A DNA stretch of 64,000 bases, taken from assembly GCA_030770545.1 (NCBI GenBank), contig CM061107.1:3684001-3748000 (forward strand). The letters are read 5' to 3'. This DNA comes from Macropodus opercularis. Taxonomy: Eukaryota > Chordata > Actinopteri > Anabantiformes > Osphronemidae. The notes below the pieces were generated by a model. That model did not search any database, was not told the DNA's origin, and saw only the letters and a program-made list of their open reading frames with translations. Shown piece by piece: positions 38,586 through 59,602 of this stretch (the first letter of the stretch is position 1; every line of letters starts with the position of its first letter). The position numbers and the translations under genes were made by a program.

Positions 38586-39505
38586 TTAACGTACAAGAGT
38601 CAGGAACTCCTCCCGGGTTCTGGGGTCTTCCAGGTATGCTCCCAGCATGGTGCTCGTCACCGTGCGGCTGTTCATCTTCTGGACGCCGCGCATTACCATG
38701 CACATGTGCCTGCAGGAAAAAGCATGGATCTAAGATCTGCAGATGGAGAAATGTGGCCAAAAATACTAAACTGTGCAGCGTGAGAGAGTTTTACTACGTG
38801 TCATTTTAGCTTTTAATCAGAGGTGGCGAAGGTGGTGTACTCACGCTGCTTCGATAACCACGGCTACACCTTTAGGCTGCAGAGCCTCAGATAATCCGGT
38901 GGCGATCTGCTTGGTCAGGCGCTCTTGAACTATGGTAAAACGAAGGAAATTAACACACGTGGGCTTGATTCACCAGATTTCTCAAAAAAACTCAAAGTTT
39001 ACTGGCTTACCTTGAAGCCTCCGACTGTAGATCTCCACAATCCTGCAGAACCAGAGCACAATAATGATTAATCTTTTAATAAACACACGCTGGCATTAGT
39101 CCCTGACCTCTCTAGCTAACTGTACCGCTTCATCTGTAAATGATCCACCCTACTAAATTCTCTGAATTTGTCGAACTACATTCACCAACTGTCTAAACAT
39201 TCAGTGAATCCATTGCTGTTATTATGGGATGGTATATTCAGAGGTGGTGTGATGTTTTAGGAAAAGGAAGAGAAGAAGACAGAGAGAGATGCTGTGATAA
39301 TAACCGGTGATTCCCACAGGACAGCTGGGATTTTCTCATGGCTCGAGAGCAGAGAGAGTTTAGACTTGTGTCTGTGAGTGTGCTTGATGAGAGGACTAGA
39401 TGGTGGCCAGTGAGCTTAGACTCTAAGCCTCCAGGTCAATGCGCTGGGATAACAGAAGAACGCAGCCGACTGGCACTAACACTAGAAACATACAGCCACA
39501 ATAAT

Positions 39506-39553
<48 letters not shown>

Positions 39554-40482
39554 GTTACCTTGCCAGCTTGCTCAGTCCCACCACTTTTTTGTTTGGAATA
39601 TACCCAATGTGAACCTGCAGTGAAGCGATGGACACAGTGACAATGCTTTGAACACACGCAGGCATAAAATGCCATGTTATTCATCCGTTACCGGCATGGG
39701 AAACGCACCTTGCCAAAAAAGGGAACCATGTGATGTTCACACAGTGAAAACATGTCTATGTCCTTCACAATCACCATCTCATCGTGATCTTCGTCAAATA
39801 TGGCATCGTTCAAGACCTCTGCGGACACAAAGACACACACACATGGTTGGACTACAACTGTCGTTTCCCAGGATCCAGTGGAGCATCTACAAACGTCCGT
39901 ATATTTAAGAGCAGCCCTGAATATTAACTGGACACGCTTAACCTACATTAGTAGAGCTTTTAACACCCTGAATGTTGAGATTCGAATTGATGCTGATACA
40001 TGTCTGACTTGCACTGACGTCTCTTTTTTCTTTGTGTGTTTGATCATTCCTACAAAGAGGCTCATGCACAGTTACGCACGCGCACATGTGGGTGAAGCAA
40101 CAACATCAGATTCTGGTACATGCAGAGGTGGTGAAGCACAGAGTTTCCACTGACGCTGGCCTTTGATTGACAGGGAGGAACCGGCTCACTCACCACCCAC
40201 GGTCTCGTGGTAGCCCTTGGTGAGGAACTGCATGGCCTTGGCGGCGCGCAGCGGTGTGCGCAGCAGCCCCTGCCGGTCCGTGTCCTCTCCGAGCTCGCGC
40301 AGGATGCAGGTGTAGGCGCCCTCGAGCGCAGGTGAGAGGGATTCGTCCTCCGCCTCCTTGCGGGGCGTCTCGTGCTTGCGGGTCAAGGCGGCCATCTTGG
40401 TGTCTCTGATGAGGCTGCTGAAGCCGCTGCTGCCGTGGAACTCCTCCATCGCGGTGCCGGTTCCGTTGCAGTGGCCGTTCAT
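38586..40482 (-). CDS. gch2: GTP cyclohydrolase I (gch2-type paralogue)
   Basis: Converts GTP to 7,8-dihydroneopterin triphosphate, the first step to tetrahydrobiopterin and pteridine pigments. Six exons, 40194-40482, 39709-39818, 39559-39614, 39011-39042, 38845-38929 and 38586-38709, splice in phase to 231 aa. The zinc ligands are visible (C and H in LCEHHMVP, C in HMCMVMRGVQ), and so are the FDEDHDEMV, SKLARIVEIYSRR and VQKMNSRTVTSTMLG blocks. The last residues are EEFLTLVR. The N-terminus is divergent and shorter than in human GCH1. Human GCH1 lies on another chromosome, so a location beside msh2 suggests the fish gch2 paralogue used in pigment cells. The enzyme family is certain; the gch2 symbol is inferred. 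Confidence 0.93.
39507..39549. repeat. (GT)21 microsatellite at gch exon 3 donor
   Basis: A perfect GT run of 43 bases on the plus strand; in the gch transcript it is CA-rich. It starts nine bases after the exon 3 5' splice site. Confidence 0.97.
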
Positions 40483-41618
40483 GTCGAAGGGGGGGTTTAT
40501 GAGAAGAAGTCAGGAAACGTCGCGGCTCCTGTGGGTCAGCGGTCCTGCGGGTCTGCTGAGAGACTCCCGGCGCTCACCGACCTTATAAAGCCAAACCACC
40601 GCGTGCGCGTCAAGGTGCCACCTACGTCAAGTTTCGTCAGCAGGGGTAAATGTCACCGTCACCACCAGCCACCCCCCCCCCGCCCCCCTCCGACCCACGC
40701 GCGGCACGGAAGTGGCTTTTTCTGCATCTCCCATCACTTGACGGTTTGTCCTTCATTAGTTATGATTATGTTACTAGAAACCAGACAGACCCTCTTTTAT
40801 CTTTTACACAGCTCAGCAGGCTCATGACTTCACGTGGAGCTCAGACATGTTTCTGTGCCGTCAGGCTTATTATTGCTTTTATAGTCTTATAGTTATCTGA
40901 AGGCGACTAGAAGCAAATGTCCTATTGCAATAAGACTGGGCTTAATTAAACCTTTTGTCAAAATCCCAGCTTAATTACTTCTCTTAGTTTTGTGCAACAA
41001 TTCTCAGCCCAGCGCTAAAAGATACACATACAAAACATAAACACAGCAAATTAAAAAACGGTGCAAAAGGACACAGCAAAACCACTTCACCAACTTAGTG
41101 CAGCATTCAGACAACAACACTGCAAGACGACACGACACAAACAAATAAGGACACAACTCCCACAAATACCAAACACGCAGGACAGACAGGAAAGGACAAC
41201 ACAACCATCTGCATTTAATGTAACGACAGCATCACTGTGTAGTGAAAGAAAGTGTAGAAAATGCATCTCGGTCGCTGTGACGTCTGCAGACTATGTATTG
41301 TCCATGTGGTGTCGTCTTGACTGGACATTCTGTGGCAGTTTGTGTCACTGTTTATAGGACATTGTGTATATTTTAAAGAAAATACTAATTTTACATGTAT
41401 TTGACTACAACGAGCATACGTCAAACCACATGACAATAGATAAACGAAATAAAACAATATCATGGTTAAAACATAACGCACCAGATTATTATTGTCGTTA
41501 TTTTCAATTTGTCTGAATTATAAGCATCACTATTCACCGGCGGTGTCGTTTCCATGGCAACACGCCACAACAGGACGTAATTTCCTGTTTGGGCGCCCTG
41601 GTGGCGGGAGATTCCAGC
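40483..41618. promoter_or_regulatory. Divergent gch/msh2 promoter region
   Basis: An 1136-bp spacer between opposed start codons. It has a GC-rich part at about 40560-40700, including a C-run at 40672-40684, next to gch, and an AT-rich centre. No open exon. The msh2-proximal 100 bp lack a TATA box, as expected of a housekeeping repair gene. Confidence 0.5.
40581..40629 (-). promoter_or_regulatory. gch core promoter: TATA and CRE-like sites
   Basis: On the minus strand, CTTTATAAGG (40581-40590) lies about 100 bases upstream of the gch ATG. TGACGCGC (40605-40612) and TGACGTA (40623-40629), both CRE-like, lie just upstream. Mammalian GCH1 promoters are known to use a CRE-type site with a CCAAT box, so cAMP responsiveness is plausible. 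No clear CCAAT was seen. Confidence 0.45.
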
Positions 41619-44600
41619 ATGGCGGTGCAGCCGAAGCAGAATCTGTCCATGGACAGTGCAGCAGAGCACGGCTTTCTCAGCTTCGTTTTCTCCATGCCGG
41701 AGAAGCCGGACACCACGTTCAGGATATTTGACCGTAACGACTACTACACTGTCCACGGGAAGGACGCCATATTCGCGGCGAAGGAGGTTTTTAAGACCAA
41801 CGGAGTCATCAAATATTTGGGCTCCGGTAAGCTAGCATCTGTAGCCTGTAGCCTAGCTAAGACTGTAGCTACTGTAGCTGCAGACGGGTGGCGGCCTAAC
41901 AACTCTCAAGTAAACATCACGTTTAATTGAATGTGTGGCATTAATGTGAGTCTGGTGGTCAACAGGAGGCCGCAGGCTGGAGAGTGTGGTGCTGAGCAAA
42001 CTGAACTTCGAGGCCTTTGTGAAGGACCTCCTGCTGGTGAGACAGTACAGAGTGGAAGTGTACAGGAACCACAGCAAAAGCAGCAAAGAGCACGACTGGA
42101 AGCTTGAGTATAAGGTATTGTGTTGATTATTAGACTACAGAGGTGCTGTACGTGGTCTTCGTTCTCCTGTTGCATTTATTCAACCTGAAACAAAGGGTTA
42201 ATAGAGCAAATTACATGATTTACTACAGGCTTCTCCTGGAAACTTGACCCAGTTTGAAGACATTCTGTTCGGTGCTGGAGGAACCGGAGCAGAGGGATGT
42301 GCAGGAGTCGTGGCTGTCCGATTCGCCACAGGAGCCGATGGACAGCGAGTGATCGGGGTCGGCTATGTCGACGCAGCCCAGAGAAAGATGGGAGTGTGTG
42401 AGTTTCCAGATAATGAGATCTTCTCCAACCTGGAGTCCCTGCTTGTCCAAATCAGCCCCAAAGAGTGTCTCCTTGTCCAGGGGGAAGCCAACGCTGATGG
42501 CAATAAACTACGAGAGGTGTGTGTTTAGTCACATTGTAAATGTGCAAATAACATTTTTAAATCATTTTGTCATTTTTGTGTGTGTTAACTATGTGTGCTG
42601 TGTCATTTGTCATTGGTTTTATGTCACTGTGGTGCAACATTTGCTACCGAAATCCATTTATTGTAATTATTTGTCTGTGTGTGTAGGTTGTGCAGCGCGG
42701 TGGCATGTTAGTCTCTGACAGGAAGAGAACAGAGTTCAGTAGCAAGGACATGGTCCAGGATCTTAACCGGCTGCTAAGAGCCAAGAGAGGAGAGACTGTG
42801 GCCAGTAACACGCTGCCTGAGTTGGACAAACAGGTATCCTAATAGTTACAGACACACAAAAAAGCACTATATCAAACATTGAACTACAAGTACAATTCTT
42901 GGTGTGTGTTTTGTTCACAGGTGGCTATGTCGTGCTTGGCTGCCGTAGTGCGTTTTCTTGAACTACTTTCTGACGAGTCCAACTTCAACTCTTTCAATCT
43001 CACAACTCTGGACCTGGGTCAGTACATGAGGCTGGACAATGCTGCCGTGAGGGCTCTTAACCTCTTCCAGGTCAGTGATGGGGGACCAGCTCACACTTCA
43101 CACATTCTTCTGCTTAACCTAATTAATTAAAACAGACTCTGTAAATTCTGTCTTTCAGGGATCACCTGATGATACCAGTGGAGCTCATTCTTTGGCCGGT
43201 CTGTTGAACAAGTGCCGTACACCCCAGGGTCAGCGCTTGGTCAACCAGTGGATCAAGCAACCCCTCATGGACAAAACCCGAATAGAGGAGAGGTAATGCT
43301 GTGCTGAGATTAAACTCTCAAGATCTGATACCAGATCGAGGCAGAACAAATCCTTGAGTGAAACAAGTTTTGCTTGTGTAGGCTGGACCTGGTGGAGAGC
43401 TTTGTGTGTGACTCCGAGCTCAGGCAGACCTGTCAGGAGGACTTGCTGCGGCGGGTCCCCGATCTTCACCGACTGGCCAAGAAGTTTCACCGTCACAGTG
43501 CGACACTGCAGGACTGCTACCGCGTCTATCAGGCAGTGAGCCAGCTCCCTACGCTCATCACAGCCTTGGAGAGATACTCTGGTACACAAACCCACAGCTT
43601 ATACAGTGTGTGTGATGCTGGAGCTTACTCTTTCTGCCAACATGAGACCAGGATTTGTTGGCTAATAGCGTGATGCATTTTGTTCCTGAAAATGTAGCCT
43701 CAAGCCTTTGTAGTCCTTTCACATGGACAAATCACTGGTAGCTGACAGTTTTTGGCGTATAGCGACGGTTTTGCTGAATTAATTTCATAATAATAAAACC
43801 GTGCTGGCGTTGGACAGATTACTTGATTAACTCTGCCTTTAAATAATTTGGATTTTGTGCCTGCGCAGGGAGCTTCTATGTTCTGTTAGAGGCAACGTTC
43901 CTCACTCCTCTCAGAGACCTGCAGAATGACTTCACAAAGTACCAGGAGATGATCGAGACCACCCTGGACATGAACCAGGTCATTACTTTTGATTTCTTTA
44001 TGCATGATGTTCTGTCTTTCCATATTATACTTTCCTCATGTTGTGTGTCTGTATGTAGATTGACCATCATGAGTTCTTGGTGAAGGCATCGTTTGATCCA
44101 GTGTTGAGTGAACTGAGGGAAAAGATGGATGCGCTGGAAAAGAGCATGCAGGCGGTGTTGAACAGTGCAGCCAAAGAACTAGGTGGTTATACGTACGCAC
44201 ACGACACATGACACATATATGACGTGTATGAAACATTATCAGTTAATCTAGGAGGTCGATATGTTCCTTGAAAAGAAGCTGTATTTTAAGGGTGGGAACT
44301 GCAGACATAGGTCTGCTGAGTTTTTGTGATGGTGTGACAGACATGCTAAATCAGGATGATTACACCATACAGTCATGTGTTAAAAGAAATATTTACTTTG
44401 AATTCAGTATTTCCTTATGAAACCACATAAAAGGAAGAATTCTTTTTTTCTTAACTTGCAAAATGGGCCAAACATACTGCAATAAATTAAAGGTTATTAT
44501 TTCAGTCAAGCTTCATCTTTGCGTCTCAGGTCTGGATGCTGGTAAGACCGTGAAACTGGAGTCAAACGCTATTTTGGGTTTTTACCTAAGAGTCACCTGC

Positions 44601-46821
44601 AAGGAGGAGAAGAGTCTGAGGAACAATAAGAAGTTCACCACATTGGATGTTCAAAAGAACGGCGTGCGCTTCACAAATAGGTCCGTCTCAGTGTCACGCT
44701 CAGCGTTATCTTGTGAATAACCCTTGCTTGTCCTGTCAGCTGATCGGCTCCACTCTCACATGTGCCCATTTACGCTTCTACAGTAAGCTGAGCTCTCTGA
44801 ACCAGGAATACGCCAAGAGCAGGGAGGAGTATGAGGAGGCCCAGAACGCCATCGTCAAAGAGATTATCAACATTGCCTCAGGTGAGGAACCTAATCGCTG
44901 CTCACAGGCTCATCAATATAAAATTGATTTGACAGACCATCTATGGAAATTATGTACTCTTAATCACATGGAATTTGTCTTGTGTGACCTTTTAATAATT
45001 GATTTCTTTAACATTACTTGAAATTGCTGCACGCTATGTAGAATGCTCTTTAAAGCAAAGTATTGGTGGGGTAGTGGTCACATGCTGCTCTCTCCTGCTG
45101 CTGTGGTAATTAATTTAAAACGCCAAACTCATCGATCAATCAGGTTACGTGGACCCTCTCCAGACGCTGAGCGATGTCACAGCACAGTTGGATGCCGTGG
45201 CGAGTCTCGCCGTGGCGTCCGTCTCTGCTCCTGTGCCGTACGTCCGGCCTCGCATCTTGGTCGACGGCTGCAGGCGTATGGAGCTTCTGCAGGCCAGACA
45301 TCCCTGCATGGAGACTGATGCAGACACCGCCTTCATACCGAATGACATCAGCTTTGTCCAGGGGGAAAAGAACTTCTATATTATTACAGGTGAGAAGAGT
45401 GAAATGTCAGCTTTCAGTTTAAGACTAATTAATTAAGATCCTAATCACACGTCAGAGAAAAGGGGAGAAAATCCAGAGGCAAAAGGTTCTTAGGCCCTGT
45501 TTACCTCGTGTGCAAATATGATACAGTTCATACAAATGTATTATTTTCTGCAGGACCAAATATGGGTGGCAAGTCCACCTTTATCCGACAGGTTGGTGTG
45601 ATTGCATTGATGGCTCAGATCGGCTGCTTTGTGCCATGTGAGAAGGCAGAGCTTAGTGTCATTGACAGCGTTCTGGCCAGGGTGGGAGCAGGGGACAGCC
45701 AGGTGAAAGGAGTGTCCACATTTATGTCCGAGATGTTGGAGACTGCGTCCATTTTACGGTAAGAACACCCACGTGAGCTTGTTTACAGCATCGCAGAAGA
45801 AACAAATCTGGTCTGAGCATCTGCGGTTCACCTGCAGGTCGGCCACAGAGAACTCGCTCATCATAATCGATGAGCTTGGCAGAGGAACCTCCACATATGA
45901 TGGCTTTGGTCTGGCCTGGGCCATCAGCGAACACATTGCGTCCAAGATCACCTGCTTCTGCCTGTTTGCCACTCACTTCCATGAGCTGACTGCACTAGCT
46001 GCACAGCAGCCCACTGTCCAGAACCTGCACGTCACTGCACTGACCACCCACAATACTCTCACCATGCTGTATCGAGTCAAACCAGGTTGGCACCAACACA
46101 TGCAGATGATTCCTTTCTACGATGAGTGACTTTAACTGATACAAGTCTTGATCAACCTGATGTGTCTGTGCTTTGCGTTCAGGTGTCTGTGATCAGAGTT
46201 TTGGTATCCATGTTGCCGAGTTAGCTTGCTTTCCGCCATCAGTAGTTGCCATGGCAAAAGAGAAGGCGGAGGAGCTGGAGGAGTTCCAGGAACCTGCAGG
46301 GGGCAACTTGGAGCAGGAGGAAGAACCTGAGGCCAAGAGACGACGGACAGACAAACAAGTAAGACTTGATTTTTCTCTGTCCTGCTGTCATCACAATCTG
46401 AATGCGAAGTGCATCAGACTACCTGCATAGTTGATTTGTGCATCAAGACAATGTACAGACTTGATGCTGTTCTTGTTGTGTGCGGAAAGGCACTTTAGTG
46501 CACCATTTGCCATAAAATGTGATTTACTCAGTAAAATGTAAATGCACAGACGTAATGCCAGGATCTCCCAAGCGGCGATTCCCTGAACTTTGCGTCTCCA
46601 GTGTAAGTTTCCACAGATGCTTTTTACGCTGTCCTTTGTTACAGGTAGGGGAAAACCTGATCCAGGACTTTATAGAGAAGGTGAAGTCACTTCCAGCTGC
46701 CACCATGAGTGATGAGGAGGTGAAGGCAGAGCTAAGACAAATGAAGCAAGAGCTGGCTGCCAAACAGAACTCGTACATCACAGAGATTCTCGCACGGTGT
46801 GTTCCTGCCCAAACTGCTTGA
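41619..46821 (+). CDS. msh2: DNA mismatch repair protein MSH2
   Basis: MutS homologue that pairs with MSH6 or MSH3 to recognise mismatches. Sixteen exons splice in phase to 936 aa (human 934): 41619-41826, 41966-42114, 42229-42516, 42687-42833, 42921-43070, 43159-43292, 43382-43581, 43869-43978, 44059-44182, 44530-44680, 44784-44881, 45144-45389, 45554-45758, 45838-46085, 46183-46358, 46645-46821. Exons 4 to 15 have the lengths I recall for human (for example 147, 150, 134, 200, 110, 124, 151, 98, 246, 205, 248, 176). Start MAVQPKQNL. Walker A GPNMGGKST falls at 669-677, Walker B is IIIDELGRGTS, and the helix-turn-helix C-terminal part ends AQTA. The N-terminal mismatch-binding, connector, lever and clamp regions are all represented, with no frameshift or stop. 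Confidence 0.98.
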
Positions 46822-48450
46822 GTTTAGACGTGCTCACCTACTCAGGAATGGATAAGGTTGTACATTAACACTAGAGCACCTACACTGTATAGTTTTTCAA
46901 TAAAGACTGATTTTGAAGAAGAGGTGTCACAAGTTGTTTTTCATCTGCATCACTTAATTAGACAAATATAGATCACGGTTACATGCGATCACTGGTCATA
47001 GACAAAAACCTCTAAACAGCAGTAGAGTCAATGTGTCCCAGCTGAATGCACCCTGAGAACCAGTTAGATCAGAATCTTACAGAAGACCCTTTTCTCTGAT
47101 ACAGTACCTCAGTTAAGGACTTATTAGTTATTGGTAATTATGCAAGATGTGAATTTAACACAAGACACCTGTGATCTAATAAAGTTTTATTTTCTTAGAA
47201 ATGGCCAGTTTCCTGTTTTCTTTTTTCTTTCTAAGAAAGTATACCCCTTTTTGAATTTCACCTAGCATCTACATAATGGTTATTGAATACTTCACAATAT
47301 ATTAAGTCTAGATGTTATGGTACATGCATACGATTCAGGCTGCATGAGGAGCCACAGTCACCACGATACACGGGGGAGAGAAGGGGGACGACGGTGGGGG
47401 TGGGTCCTGCAGATTGACTCATTGGTTCCAGTTAAAGGAGCTCTGATACCTTCTATTGAACCCTCTCCACAAAACACTGACTGCATTAACATTTTAACAT
47501 ATACACACACGCACACTCACAACTTGCACTGTACACAACGCACATTTAACCACACTCACTCATGTACAATTGGAGCCCCTCCACCTGCCATTTAAACTAA
47601 TAAAGTGGAGAGGGTTTGTAGTGTTTAAACAAGATTCTCTTTCACAGAAAGAAATTCACCACTGGGATGTTTGAGTTTCTGCAGTTTGCCTGGGTGTCGG
47701 GGTGGGAGGGGGGACGCTAATCAAAGAAAATAATAATTATAATAATATATAATAAAATAAAAGACATTCAAATACACAGCTTTTTGCTTGAAAATACAAA
47801 ACTACATGAGAAAGCATTGAAATAAAATCCATTGATCTTAACATATTTTTGTTTGTTTTTTTAAAAAAAAAGCCCAAGTGCTCCATCACACACACACAAC
47901 CTTTACCCACACACAACCAAGCAACATCTGCCCTTCTGTTGCCTAGTTACAACTGCCTGGGCAGCCAATGGGGATGGCAGCTGTGAGGAAGCAGGAAGTC
48001 TTTTGACAGCAGTGCTTGTGAAGAAGTAGTAGTGGGCCGAGGGTGAGGGCTAAAACCAGAGGGGATCTTTGCTGAGGGGAGATGCAGGACGCCATGACTG
48101 CCAGCTGCATCACCCCTTATCTTCCCTTCTATTTGTCTACCGAGTGCATTAAGAAATACTCTGCTGAGGAATCTCTTGTGGCCATTCTGTCAATCCACCC
48201 TCTGTCAGCTCCACTGCTCCATCTAGCGGAGTCTGCCTCTGCTGCAGCGAGTCTGACTGCAGCGGGCAGGAAACTGCTTCCTCTGCAACCTCTTTCACCT
48301 CGATCCCATCTGAGAGCGCTGCGGTCACAGAGTCTCTCTGGGTCCTTGTGGGCTGCAAGTGTGTATGTAACTGTGTGTGTGCCTGTGTGAGTGTGTGCAG
48401 TGAATGTGTTTGTATGTTTATGTCAGAGACTGTCACTCAGCTCGATGCCT
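46822..48450. other. msh2-fbxo11 convergent 3' region
   Basis: Holds the 3' UTR of msh2 on the left and of fbxo11 on the right. Candidate AATAAA signals are at 46899 (plus), 47178-47183 (plus) and 47186-47191 (minus). The longer open frames just left of the fbxo11 stop are most likely untranslated sequence. KCNK12 and MSH6, which lie between these two genes in human, are absent. Confidence 0.55.
46899..46904 (+). other. msh2 polyadenylation signal
   Basis: AATAAA 78 bp after the msh2 stop codon, on the coding strand, followed by a GT-rich stretch near 46922-46940. Confidence 0.75.
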
Positions 48451-56842
<8,392 letters not shown>

Positions 56843-57727
56843 CAGGGGAGTTGGTTGTTGAAAAATACGCCGCTGTCCTCGACCGTCTGCTGCTAAATTC
56901 AGCCCTCGACCCTGGCTACCACCCGGACAGCCTTTTACCCAGATACCCCCAAACGAGTGCGATCAAAACCCGCTGGTATTTGGGGTGTAATCGCTTTTTT
57001 ACCTCCGCGGTGTTACTGCTCGCCCCGTATCATCGCTCGGTGCCAGCTCCGTCTCAGTCTGTAGCAGGAGGAGCCATTAACCCACACGGGAAACAATCGC
57101 GAGAAAAATAGCAAGGGGACCGTTTGACCAACCAGATTCGGCGTTTTAAACCCGACTCCTGCTACAGCCAATCGTGTGCTCTGTACTAGGCGACTTAACA
57201 AACCTTGTTCTTCTGTTAGGGTTCGGAACCGGTCAAGCGGCGATTTCATGATCACAGCAAAGGGCTCATCACAAAATAATCTATACTTACAGCATCACCC
57301 GCGCTTTAGATTAATATTAAAGCACGTGAACAAAGCTCACAACTACTGAAATCAAATGAGTATGAAAAACTGTAGAGCACAGAGTAAATATAAAATAACT
57401 GGCCTCTCAGGCCACTGAGTTTGTCTATTATTATCCTATGCATGCTGATAAAGAATTATTAAACATAAAGACGAGAAAATATGCTTCCATATATAGACGT
57501 CCTACTATTTTAACACATAGCATTGTGTCTATCAGTCATGCAGATTATATTAGCGCTAACATGGTTCATTCTACTACCGCAGTGGATGTCACATCAAATA
57601 AACATACAGCAAATGTTTTACTCATAGTAGAAATAATTACTGTGCTGGATTATTTAGAAGACTGCATGGCTTAAAAATAAGCAAATATCTCATCACTGTT
57701 GCCAGGTTGCTCTGCAAGTGTGACTTT

Positions 57728-57835
57728 AAGAGATAACATAATTCTTTATTGATCCCACACTGGGGAAATTCAATTGTTACAACAGCTCCAAAAAATATTA
57801 AGATGCGAAAAAATGAAAGTGTGCAAAGAAAATGA
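57728..57835 (-). repeat. Decayed teleost LINE/SINE-type tail
   Basis: CTTTATTGATCCCACACTGG followed by GGAAATTCAATTGTTACAAC and AGCTCC resembles the very common fish repeat end (TTTATTaATCCCcaaGGGGAAATTCa...GTTACAgCAGCTC). Edges are approximate and the family name is uncertain. Strand is nominal. Confidence 0.65.
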
Positions 57836-59596
57836 CCCATTACACAAACGTACAGGTTGTCTTACCTGTGTTTGAAAACACATTTTAGTGAATATCTAAA
57901 TACGGTATCTATAGCGATTATTCTATTTTATTTTGACATGTTTCGTACTGTATTTTTGGGAAATATAAAAAAGATAAACCCAATCACGTTGACCACCAGA
58001 GGGCATTGTTTGTCTGCACATGATCGCTTTGATACTTTGAAGTGTTTGAGGAGAAAATGACAGACTGTTCTGTGAAACGCTTGTATGAGTAGTTTATGAG
58101 TAGTTGTATTAGTGTATACAGTAGGATGTCCTGAATGCTTTTATTTTGCAGAAATTAAGTGGAAAATCTCTCTTTGCTGTTTCCTGTGTGTTTCGGCCTT
58201 CCTGGAACTGAGCTTAATCCAGCGGCCTGGCCTGCCCCCTGGCGGACTATAAATAATATAAATAGACTTTACTAAACTCCCATTTCCCAGCCTTCCAGGG
58301 AGTGAAGTGTTTACTATAGGTCATAAGGTGGAGGACCTGAATTTTGTGGCACATACTAAGCTTAGCTGTGGTGAATTAGCTTAGCTGCTATGTGGCCTCG
58401 TGTGAGAGGGTAGATGGACCCTCACTGGCTTCACTCTCATCCCCGTAAGTCTGCAAATGAACAGGCAGGTGATTATCTGCTACCTAAGCTGTTTTCAACC
58501 AGCGTTAGTCGTCACTGTGCGAGCTAACAATGAGTTAGCTTAGCTGCTATCGTCACCGTCTTCTCAGCTTCTAAGCAAATGTAACAGGTACAACAGGACA
58601 ATTGTAAACCACTAACTCTAGTCATAAACTCTCCAAGTCGCCATGCCACATACTACAATGATACAGTTCAAGCTATCGCTTTTCAGCTAGCAGCTAACTG
58701 CTAAAGTGAGTAAAGTACTCCAGCTGCAGTAACAGGGCGGGAAATGGGAGGATCTGGCTAACGTCTGGAGACAGTTTTGGTTAAAGAAGCCCTCAGAAAT
58801 CAGTTAATGGCTCTTTAAAGTCAGTTATGAGTGTGGAGACATTATGTTGACATAATATTGATGCTGCGATGTCTCTGTTTTGTGCCAAACGTATTTTTCA
58901 GGAAGCCATGTCAGGCCACCAGCTGTGCAGACGTTAGCATGTTTAGCTATATCTTGCTCAGGTTCTCTTCAGCCTGTGGCCAGAAGGAAGCAAGACTTGA
59001 TTCCCTGGCCCTCTGGTATGTGGACGACTGCTCTACCAAATGATGCACAGCTGAAATCTATTGTTAATGGTATTCTTACAACTCAACCTCCATATTGATT
59101 CATTTACCCACTAAACAGTTAAAAATGTGCTCTCTGCTGACACCATCACTTTATTGTGTGCAAACTAATGATGCCTGTTCATATTTAATAGATCACAACA
59201 GTATCCTCACTAGCAGCACCTTGTGGCTAAACGGTACACATGCACACACATTTTAAGTGTTGGCATGTAGGAGGCAGTGTGTCCATATCAATGAGTTGGA
59301 CTCCTTGCAGCTGCAGCCTTGAAAGCCTGGGTTCGCATTTGAGTATGTGTGTGTTTTATCTAGGTTCCACATCCATCCTCCTGTAATAGGCAGAAAGAAC
59401 AGCTGTGTAGTCTTCCCTCCCACAACCACCCACCCACCGTGGCACACAGAGCAGAGGTTGCTAGGGTCGTGCTGTCCTTGAAATCTTTGGAAACTCTGGA
59501 GGACAACATTTTTAGATAACGAGAGCTCCATTTAATGTGTGTGTCTGAGAGTTTCACTCACATTCGCCATGCAACATCTATCCTAGCAGTGAGAAC

Positions 59597-59602
59597 TTTA
59601 TT
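59597..59602 (-). other. Candidate polyadenylation signal of the receptor gene
   Basis: AATAAA on the minus strand about 460 bases after the receptor stop codon. Confidence 0.5.

Noticed and set aside
39436..39684. Frames containing a long TH or VC dipeptide run
   Set aside because: They are translations of the GT microsatellite; the real signal there is gch exon 3 at 39559-39614.
48149..48436. 95-aa minus-strand frame just after the fbxo11 stop
   Set aside because: The fbxo11 reading frame ends at 48451 with the conserved NTLQHN end. This frame is 3' UTR, partly low-complexity CA-rich.
46822..48450. Possible relic of msh6 or kcnk12 between msh2 and fbxo11
   Set aside because: No MutS, PWWP or two-pore channel motif was seen on either strand in this short spacer.
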